From: Lentisphaeria bacterium UBA1829
Lineage (GTDB): Bacteria > Verrucomicrobiota > Lentisphaeria > Victivallales > UBA1829
DNA length: 5,226 nucleotides
Direction of reading: 5' to 3'
Assembly: GCA_002338895.1 (NCBI GenBank)
Contig: DDJH01000261.1
Span: 3,361-8,586 of the forward strand
The position numbers and the translations under genes are program-made. The notes below the pieces were generated by a model, which had not been told where the DNA came from, did not search any database, and saw only the letters and a list, made by a program, of their open reading frames with translations. This document shows, one piece after another, positions 1 through 4,242 of the stretch. Each line of letters opens with the position of its first letter. Position 1 is the first letter of the stretch.

Positions 1-792
1 GCGGCTCTGCTGTTCTGCGGACGGGGAATGGCGATTGCGCGGATCCCGGAGTTTCCGGTCCGCCGGACGGGGCGTTTCGGCTTCCGGGAGGGGTTGGCGA
101 GAGCGGCCGGAAACCGGAAGCTGACAGGGTTTTCCCTCTATCTGTTCCTGCTGAACAGCTGCACGTTCGGGACGGTGCCTCTGATGATGCTCTATCTGAA
201 AAACGGTCTTCATGCGCCGGACAACGTGGTGGTTTATATTTCGGCGGCCTCTCTTGCGGGAATGCTGTTCGGGTATCTGGGAATCGGAACGGTGGAGCGG
301 TGCGTGGGGCGGCGGTGGATTTTCCCGCTGTTTCACTTGCTGTACGTGGTGCTGGGCGGTGTGCTGTGTCTGATTCACGGCGGCGGGACGGCGGTGTGGA
401 TATTTTCCGGGGGACTTCTGTGTGTATACAGTTTTCTGCTGGCCGGAAGTTCCATTCTGGCGTCGTCCGAAATGATGGCGCTGGCGACGCCCGGAAACAA
501 GGTGATGGCAATGGCGTTCAGCGGAACGTTCTCCTATGGCGCGACAGGCCTTGCCCGGATTCTTCCTTCTCTTCTTCTGGGTTCGGGCATGCTCGCGGAA
601 AGCTGGGAGTTCCACGGGATCCCCTTCCGCAGCTGGCAGACTCTTCTTCTGCTGAGCGCCGCATCGACACTGCTTTTTTCGGTGTTCCTGTTTCTGGTTC
701 CGGCGGTGTTTTCCTCCGGAGAGGTGCCGGACCGGCGGAACGGGGCTCCGTGCAGAACAAAAGGAACAACAGAATGGAAAGAAAGGATTTGA
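1..792 (+). CDS. MFS-type transporter, C-terminal part (5' end outside window)
   Basis: The frame is open from the first base of the window to TGA at 790-792, so this is the 3' part of a longer gene. The first ATG (28) is internal and has no visible ribosome binding site. The visible 263 residues begin with a basic loop (residues 14-40, rich in Arg/Gly), then about six hydrophobic segments near 41-62, 76-95, 106-126, 130-154, 166-195 and 212-236, and a short polar tail. This is the layout of the second six-helix half of a major facilitator transporter, with the basic stretch as the central cytoplasmic loop. The short loop E-R-C-V-G-R-R (99-105), between the second and third visible helices, resembles the MFS motif A position. 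The substrate cannot be read from the sequence. The closely coupled downstream GH5 gene suggests a sugar, oligosaccharide or glycoside. Family call fairly secure, substrate inferred. Confidence 0.75.
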   Translation, partial: AALLFCGRGMAIARIPEFPVRRTGRFGFREGLARAAGNRKLTGFSLYLFLLNSCTFGTVPLMMLYLKNGLHAPDNVVVYISAASLAGMLFGYLGIGTVERCVGRRWIFPLFHLLYVVLGGVLCLIHGGGTAVWIFSGGLLCVYSFLLAGSSILASSEMMALATPGNKVMAMAFSGTFSYGATGLARILPSLLLGSGMLAESWEFHGIPFRSWQTLLLLSAASTLLFSVFLFLVPAVFSSGEVPDRRNGAPCRTKGTTEWKERI

Positions 793-797
793 TCATG
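761..797 (+). promoter_or_regulatory. Two competing ribosome binding sites for the GH5 gene
   Basis: AAGGA at 761-765 lies 8 nt before ATG 774, and AAAGGA at 782-787 lies 7 nt before ATG 795. The two ATGs are in the same frame. The first would overlap the end of the MFS gene by 19 nt and add seven residues (MERKDLI). The second begins 2 nt after the MFS stop. I chose 795 because its site is stronger (AAAGGA) and the protein then starts close to the conserved N-terminal strand. Both sites lie inside the end of the transporter gene, so translational coupling is likely. Confidence 0.5.
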
Positions 798-1904
798 GGA
801 GCAAAGACCTCAGCGGAACGGTTTCCGGGATTCTGCCGCGGGATGGGAATCGGCGGATGGCTCACCAACTACAAGCGCTTCAATGTGCTGCCCGAAAAGT
901 GGAAGCTGCCGCTGACGATCGGGGATTTTGAACACTTTGAAAGCTACATCACGGAAAAAGATGTGGAGCGGATCGCTTCGTTCGGAATGGATCATGTGCG
1001 CCTGGGGTTTGATCAGATTGTGGTGGAGGAGGGGGCGTACCGGTACCGGGAGTCGATTTTTTCTCTGATCGAGAGGTTCGTGAAGGAGTGTGAAAGGCGG
1101 AAGCTGAATGTGGTGCTGAATCTGCATAAGGCGATCGGGAACTACTGCGACATTGCGGAGAAGGTGTCGCTGATGGAGGACGGGGAGCTGCGGAAACGGT
1201 TTGTCGCGCTGTGGGTGGAGTTTGAACGGCGATTTCAGGATCATCCGGCCGTCGCGTTCGAACTGATGAACGAGGTGCGGGATGTGGAGCCGGAGCTCTG
1301 GAACACGCTGGCGGAGGAGACGATTCGGGAGATCCGGCGGAGGAATCCGTCGCGGAAGATCATCGTCGGCGGCGTGCGGTGGAACTCGCCCGGGGCGCTG
1401 AAGGTTCTGAGGGTGTTTGAGGATGAAAATGTCATCTACACGTTTCACACCTATTCTCCGTTCGAGTTCACGCATCAGCGCGGAGTTCTTCAGGCCGCTC
1501 CGCTGTTCTACAACCGGGAGATGGAGTATCCGGGGGATATTGTCAAATACCGGCAGTACCGGGAGACCATCGGCGCGCCGGTCGGCGATTACGCGGAACT
1601 GGAGCGGATGGACCGGGAGTATCTGCGCCGGGAGCTTGCCCCCGCATTTGAATTTGTCCAGAACCATCCCGACCGGATTCTCTGGTGCGGAGAGTTCGGG
1701 ACGATCCGTCACTGCAGACTGGTCTACCGGGAAAACTGGATGAACGATGTGATTTCGCTTCTGCTGGAACACGGAATTCCGTACTGCGTGTGGAATTATC
1801 TGAGCACGCCCAACGACGGAAACCGCTTCAGTCTGGTGGACGATGACCGGAGGGAGATCCTCAGTCCGCGTCTGCTGCGGATTCTCCAGGGACGGGTGGA
1901 CTGA
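795..1904 (+). CDS. Cytoplasmic glycoside hydrolase family 5 (cellulase-type) enzyme
   Basis: A 369-residue single-domain protein with the signature residues of a GH5 (clan GH-A, TIM barrel) retaining hydrolase. It has an N-terminal R-G-M-G-I-G-G-W-L strand (15-23), Arg69 in D-H-V-R-L-G-F, His111 in L-N-L-H-K, the acid/base pair Asn159-Glu160 in F-E-L-M-N-E-V, His218 and Tyr220 in F-H-T-Y-S, nucleophile Glu300 in W-C-G-E-F-G, and the substrate-stacking Trp333 in C-V-W-N-Y. All eight positions usually conserved in GH5 are present, so it should be active. The family cleaves beta-glucans, beta-mannans or related glycosides, and the exact substrate is not evident. There is no signal peptide, lipobox, carbohydrate-binding module or dockerin, so it should act in the cytoplasm on imported material. 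It starts 2 nt after the MFS transporter gene and probably shares its transcript. Start 795 is preferred over in-frame ATG 774. Confidence 0.88.
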   Translation: MGAKTSAERFPGFCRGMGIGGWLTNYKRFNVLPEKWKLPLTIGDFEHFESYITEKDVERIASFGMDHVRLGFDQIVVEEGAYRYRESIFSLIERFVKECERRKLNVVLNLHKAIGNYCDIAEKVSLMEDGELRKRFVALWVEFERRFQDHPAVAFELMNEVRDVEPELWNTLAEETIREIRRRNPSRKIIVGGVRWNSPGALKVLRVFEDENVIYTFHTYSPFEFTHQRGVLQAAPLFYNREMEYPGDIVKYRQYRETIGAPVGDYAELERMDREYLRRELAPAFEFVQNHPDRILWCGEFGTIRHCRLVYRENWMNDVISLLLEHGIPYCVWNYLSTPNDGNRFSLVDDDRREILSPRLLRILQGRVD

Positions 1905-1935
1905 AGCGTTTCCGTTGCCGTTGCCGCGCTCCCGC

Positions 1936-1956
1936 TTCCGGTTTGTATTTCCGGAA
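1936..1956. repeat. Inverted repeat TTCCGG-N9-CCGGAA around the -35 element
   Basis: TTCCGG (1936-1941) and CCGGAA (1951-1956) are perfect inverted copies separated by 9 nt, and the spacer holds the proposed -35 hexamer TTGTAT (1943-1948). It could be an operator half-site pair or a chance palindrome. It could also fold as a short hairpin in the tail of the GH5 transcript, but no U-run follows, so it is not a typical terminator. Confidence 0.35.
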
Positions 1957-1970
1957 AAGAGGGCTATATT
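1943..1970 (+). promoter_or_regulatory. Sigma70-like promoter for the CHR transporter pair
   Basis: TTGTAT (1943-1948), a 16-nt spacer and TATATT (1965-1970) match the sigma70 -35 and -10 consensus well. The site lies in the 100-nt gap between the GH5 stop (1904) and the first CHR gene. The predicted transcription start is near 1977, giving a leader of about 28 nt that ends in a strong GGGAGG ribosome binding site (1992-1997), 7 nt before ATG 2005. The same -10 hexamer recurs at the second promoter of the window (3497-3502). Confidence 0.55.
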
Positions 1971-1980
1971 TTCTCTTTTC
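1954..1980. repeat. Operator-like inverted repeat enclosing the -10 element
   Basis: GAAAAGAG (1954-1961) and CTCTTTTC (1973-1980) are perfect 8-bp inverted copies with an 11-nt spacer that contains the -10 hexamer TATATT. The centres of the arms are 19 bp apart, near two helical turns, as expected for a dimeric regulator bound to one DNA face. A repressor here would block the CHR promoter. No regulator gene is in the window, so the partner is unknown. As RNA it would be an AT-rich hairpin without a following U-run. Confidence 0.45.
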
Positions 1981-2004
1981 ACCACGGTTGCGGGAGGTGC
2001 GGAG

Positions 2005-2607
2005 ATGAATGAACCGGGAGAAATGAGCCGGAAACGAGCCATCTGGATTCTGTTTTTTGAATTTCTGAAGATTGCGACCTTCGTGGTCGGCGGAGGCTTT
2101 GCGATTCTGGTCGTGGCGGAGGATGTGTTTTCGAAACGGCACAAGTGGCTCCGGGAGGGGGAGCTTTCGGACATGCTGGCCATTATTCAGACCGTGCCCG
2201 GACTGACCGCCGGAAATATCGCCATTTACGCAGGCTACCGGGTTGCCGGATTCTGGGGTGCTCTGGCCGCTCTGACCGGAGTGGCGCTGCCGTCGTTTCT
2301 GGTCATCACAATTATCGCGATGGGCTTCGGGATGATCCCGATGGAAAATCCGCTGATTCAGGGGGCGTTTCTCGGGGTGCGGACCGCGATGGCGGGACTG
2401 ACTCTTGTGGCGCTGCTGCGGGTCTGGAACAGTTCGGTGCGGGACAAAATGCAGTTTCTGCTGTTTCTTGCCGGCGTGTTTGCGATCATCGCCTTTCATC
2501 TGAATCCGGGCTGGCTGATCGGCGGATCGCTGGTGTTCGGAGTGGTGTACTGCATGGGAATCTGCCGGAAACTGCCGGAGGCGGCGGACCGGAAGGAGGT
2601 GGAGTAG
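2005..2607 (+). CDS. CHR (chromate transporter) family protein, first half of a split pair
   Basis: A 200-residue hydrophobic protein of the short-chain CHR type (each subunit one ~200-residue domain, two working together). Conserved signs are the G-G-G-F-A-I-L motif after the first helix (29-35), the central Q-T-V-P-G-L-T-A-G-N motif (62-71) followed by Y-A-G-Y (75-78), and A-L-P-S-F-L-V (94-100). Further hydrophobic helices lie near 118-140, 148-164 and 168-185. The family's usual P-G-P is P-G-L here. Known members export chromate or take up sulfate-like anions; the real substrate in this organism is unknown and need not be chromate. Start 2005 is set by GGGAGG 7 nt upstream; an in-frame upstream extension crosses the promoter and has no family resemblance. 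The partner gene begins 1 nt after this stop. Confidence 0.85.
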   Translation: MNEPGEMSRKRAIWILFFEFLKIATFVVGGGFAILVVAEDVFSKRHKWLREGELSDMLAIIQTVPGLTAGNIAIYAGYRVAGFWGALAALTGVALPSFLVITIIAMGFGMIPMENPLIQGAFLGVRTAMAGLTLVALLRVWNSSVRDKMQFLLFLAGVFAIIAFHLNPGWLIGGSLVFGVVYCMGICRKLPEAADRKEVE

Positions 2608-2608
2608 A

Positions 2609-3220
2609 ATGCAGTATGTGTGGATGCTTCTGACGTTTATGTATTTCGGATGTCTCTGTCTGAGCGGAGGGGGGAGCCTGCTGCAGTTCTATATTGATGA
2701 ACTGGTGAACCGGAGGCACTGGATGACGCTGGAGGGACTCGGGAATTTCCTGGCGGTCTCGCAGGTGACGCCCGGACCGATCGGGGTGAATCTGGCGACG
2801 TTTATCGGGTATCAGCAGGGAGGGGTGTTCGGCGGACTGGTCTGCACGGTCGGACTGCTTCTGCCGTCGTTTTTCCTGATGTCGCTGGCGGTGAAGTCGT
2901 ACGACAAATGGCAGGAGAGCCGTCTGGTGAAGAGCTTGATGTACGGCGTCAAACCGATCACGGCGGCGCTGATTCTGACGGCTCTGTTTGCCTGTTTCGG
3001 CATGTCGGTGTTCCGGACGGAGATTCCGTTCCACTGGCTGTTCGGTCTGCTGGCCGGGAAATGGACGGCGTACGAGGGCGATTTCGGAATCCGCTGGGAG
3101 ATGCTGCCGATCCTGATTCCCGCCACATGGGTGCTGTATAAGCGGAAGATGAGCATCATGGCGGTGATCTTCCTTTCCGCCGCCGCGGGAATGGGACTTT
3201 TTTATCTGTTCGGCTCGTGA
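2609..3220 (+). CDS. CHR (chromate transporter) family protein, second half of a split pair
   Basis: A 203-residue membrane protein homologous in layout to its upstream neighbour. It carries the G-G-G motif after the first helix (20-22), a canonical Q-V-T-P-G-P-I-G-V-N motif (52-61) with A-T-F-I-G-Y (63-68), L-P-S-F-F-L-M (85-91), G-V-K-P-I-T-A-A-L-I (113-122), and hydrophobic segments near 119-135, 141-150, 165-176 and 182-200. It starts 1 nt after the upstream stop, and its ribosome binding site AAGGAGGT (2593-2600, 8 nt spacing) lies inside that gene's end, so the two are almost certainly made together. Two single-domain subunits presumably assemble into one permease, as in other tandem short-chain CHR pairs. 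This half keeps the P-G-P sequence that the first half has lost. The transported anion is unknown. Confidence 0.87.
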   Translation: MQYVWMLLTFMYFGCLCLSGGGSLLQFYIDELVNRRHWMTLEGLGNFLAVSQVTPGPIGVNLATFIGYQQGGVFGGLVCTVGLLLPSFFLMSLAVKSYDKWQESRLVKSLMYGVKPITAALILTALFACFGMSVFRTEIPFHWLFGLLAGKWTAYEGDFGIRWEMLPILIPATWVLYKRKMSIMAVIFLSAAAGMGLFYLFGS

Positions 3221-3255
3221 GCGGACGGATGGCAATTTGTCTGCGGAACGGAGAG

Positions 3256-3288
3256 AAAAAAAGAAAGATTGCCGATTTGTAATCTTTC
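3256..3288 (-). terminator. Possible minus-strand intrinsic terminator (hairpin plus U7)
   Basis: GAAAGATT (3263-3270) and AATCTTTC (3281-3288) are perfect inverted copies. One G-T and one C-G pair extend the stem to 10 bp with a 6-nt loop. Read on the minus strand the stem is followed directly by seven U (from the A-run 3256-3262), the layout of an intrinsic terminator. On the plus strand no U-run follows. The stem is AT-rich and weak, and there is no known minus-strand gene for it to serve, so it may only block antisense transcripts or be chance. Confidence 0.3.
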
Positions 3289-3328
3289 CGTCATGTTCGG
3301 ACAATCAAGAGGGTGTATGGTATGTTCA

Positions 3329-3361
3329 CAAAGCGGGGAACTTGCGGATTTCGCCGCTTTG
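3329..3361 (+). repeat. Inverted repeat / RNA hairpin CAAAGCGG-N17-CCGCTTTG
   Basis: CAAAGCGG (3329-3336) pairs perfectly with CCGCTTTG (3354-3361). Past one bulged G (3353), four more pairs (3337-3340 with 3349-3352, one G-U) leave an 8-nt loop. ATTTT follows the stem (3362-3366), so a weak intrinsic terminator for the CHR pair about 110 nt downstream of its stop is possible. It could equally be the first stem of a structured RNA continuing into the next hairpin. Confidence 0.4.
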
Positions 3362-3367
3362 ATTTTA

Positions 3368-3435
3368 CGGGCAGCCGTCACCCTGTTTCTTTCATCTCTT
3401 CTTGGGGAAACGGGGGACGGCAATTGTTTTGCCCG
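3368..3435 (+). repeat. Long imperfect hairpin of about 21 bp
   Basis: The 5' arm 3368-3389 pairs with the 3' arm 3407-3435 in three blocks. CGGGCA (3368-3373) pairs with TGCCCG (3430-3435), GCCGTC (3374-3379) with GACGGC (3416-3421), and CCCTGTTTC (3381-3389) with GAAACGGGG (3407-3415), the last with one T-G wobble. The only interruptions are a bulged A (3380) and an 8-nt bulge (3422-3429). The 17-nt apical loop (3390-3406) is pyrimidine-rich until its last three G. The extent of pairing in a non-coding gap suggests selection for RNA structure. The wide loop and scattered U downstream make it a poor standard terminator. Confidence 0.5.
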
Positions 3436-3460
3436 GATTCCGGGAAAGCCCCTCTTTTTT
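3432..3460 (+). terminator. Short GC hairpin followed at a distance by T6
   Basis: CCCGG (3432-3436) and CCGGG (3440-3444) form a 5-bp stem with a 3-nt loop; six T follow at 3455-3460. The 10-nt gap between stem and T-run is longer than in a normal intrinsic terminator, so termination is uncertain. Bases 3432-3435 also belong to the outer stem of the long hairpin, so the two structures exclude each other. It would mark the 3' end of any transcript coming from the left. Confidence 0.3.
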
Positions 3461-3473
3461 CCTCGTCGACAAG

Positions 3474-3502
3474 TTGCAAATGAGAGAGGGAAGAATTATA
3501 TT
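3474..3502 (+). promoter_or_regulatory. Sigma70-like promoter overlapping the start of the LpxH-like gene
   Basis: TTGCAA (3474-3479), an optimal 17-nt spacer and TATATT (3497-3502) form a good sigma70-type promoter. With the usual 6-7 nt from the -10 element, transcription would begin at about 3508-3510, on the ATG of the following gene (3508). It would drive the LpxH-like and MurC-like genes together. The resulting mRNA would have no leader, or the true start of transcription lies further upstream. Confidence 0.55.
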
Positions 3503-3507
3503 GCTGC

Positions 3508-4239
3508 ATGAAGAAGAATGGAAAAATTATTTTTATCGCGGATGCCCATCTTGTCGATGCGGCCGATTCGTCGGACGGGTTTTTTGAGTTTCTGAAAAAG
3601 ATCGGGGAGTCGGAGTATCAGATCGTGTTTCTCGGAGACATCTTCGAACTCTGGATCGCGTTCGACGCATACGAGGAGCCGATTCACAGACGGTTCCTGG
3701 AGTGGTGCAGAACGGAAAAGGAACGTCGGATGGTGGGATTTCTGGAGGGGAACCATGAGTTCTACGTGGCATGGCGCCACGGAGATGCGTTCACCTGGGC
3801 GGCCGAGAGCACGCACTGTCTTTCGAACGGAAAGATCTGCCTGATGCATGGGGACCGGGTGAATGAGTCGGATTTCCTTTACCGGGTGTTCCGGGTGTTC
3901 ATGCGCAATCCGGTGACGCGGCTGGTGGTCCGGCTGGCGGGACCGGGAATCGGGAGGGCGCTGGCGCAGAAGATCCTGCATGGATTGAAGAATAAGAATA
4001 TGAGATATAAGAAGAATTTTCCGGAGAGGTATTTCTGTCGTCTTGCGGATGAGATGGAGAAGAAGAACATGTCGCTCTGTCTGATGGGGCATTTTCATCA
4101 GGCGCTTTCGCTGCGCGGGATCAACGTGCTGCCGGCATGGAACTTCGAGGACGGAGAGGTCGGCGTGTACGATTCGGATTCCGACCGTTATTATCTGACG
4201 CCGTGGCGGAATCTGTTTCCGGAAACGAAAGGGGAATGA
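3508..4239 (+). CDS. LpxH-like metallophosphoesterase (putative UDP-2,3-diacylglucosamine pyrophosphatase)
   Basis: 243 residues, near the ~240 of E. coli LpxH. The calcineurin-type di-metal motifs are complete and in order: D12-A-H14, G43-D44 in F-L-G-D-I-F-E-L-W, G81-N-H-E84, H114-G-D116, and G194-H-F-H197. The helical insert between the last two (about 120-185, rich in Arg/Lys) is where LpxH has its lipid-binding lid. LpxH cleaves UDP-2,3-diacylglucosamine to lipid X at the inner face of the cytoplasmic membrane in lipid A synthesis. The G-N-H-E block replaces the G-N-R-D typical of proteobacterial LpxH, so an LpxH2-like or other phosphoesterase role remains possible and no symbol is given. 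The start is forced: TGA at 3481-3483 closes the frame upstream, ATG 3508 is the only start codon before the essential D-x-H, and the nearest purine-rich site (GAGGGAAG, 3486-3493) is 14 nt away. The Mur ligase follows 3 nt after the stop. Confidence 0.75.
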   Translation: MKKNGKIIFIADAHLVDAADSSDGFFEFLKKIGESEYQIVFLGDIFELWIAFDAYEEPIHRRFLEWCRTEKERRMVGFLEGNHEFYVAWRHGDAFTWAAESTHCLSNGKICLMHGDRVNESDFLYRVFRVFMRNPVTRLVVRLAGPGIGRALAQKILHGLKNKNMRYKKNFPERYFCRLADEMEKKNMSLCLMGHFHQALSLRGINVLPAWNFEDGEVGVYDSDSDRYYLTPWRNLFPETKGE

Positions 4240-4242
4240 AGA

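Larger units (their letters stand above)
3221..3507. other. Non-coding intergenic region rich in inverted repeats
   Basis: 287 nt lie between the second CHR gene and the LpxH-like gene. Short open frames here (for example 3269-3511 and 3402-3587, both starting at TTG) lack a convincing ribosome binding site and resemble no family I know. The stretch holds four inverted repeats (3263-3288, 3329-3361, 3368-3435, 3432-3444), an A7 run, a T6 run and, at its right end, a promoter. A weak extended -10 (TGG followed by TATGTT at 3321-3326) without a good -35 could start a transcript through the hairpins. It may be a terminator cluster, a small RNA gene or a conserved structured RNA. Confidence 0.5.

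Noticed and set aside
300..794. N-terminal extension of the GH5 frame back to 300
   Set aside because: It overlaps the transporter frame out of phase. The extra residues are Arg/Gly/Ser-rich without a signal peptide or domain, and good ribosome binding sites mark 774 and 795.
1905..1930. Short tandem GTTGCC copies after the GH5 stop
   Set aside because: There are only two 6-nt copies, too few to be a meaningful repeat array.
1843..2004. N-terminal extension of the first CHR gene back to 1843
   Set aside because: It would overlap the end of the GH5 gene and cross the promoter and inverted repeats. ATG 2005 has a strong GGGAGG site at the right distance and matches the family's usual start.
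810..2183. 457-codon open frame on the minus strand across the GH5 gene and the start of the first CHR gene
   Set aside because: It is antisense to a gene with a full GH5 motif set, its product is low-complexity (rich in Pro, Arg, His, Gln) with no recognisable domain, and it also crosses the promoter region. Long shadow frames are common in GC-rich DNA.
2486..3304. 272-codon minus-strand open frame opposite the second CHR gene
   Set aside because: The product is dominated by Arg, Gln, His and Pro as expected from the complement of membrane-protein codons; there is no ribosome binding site or family resemblance.
3269..3511. Possible 80-residue small protein in the intergenic gap
   Set aside because: It has a TTG start with no clear ribosome binding site, shows no recognisable motif, and the stretch is better explained by inverted repeats and the promoter.
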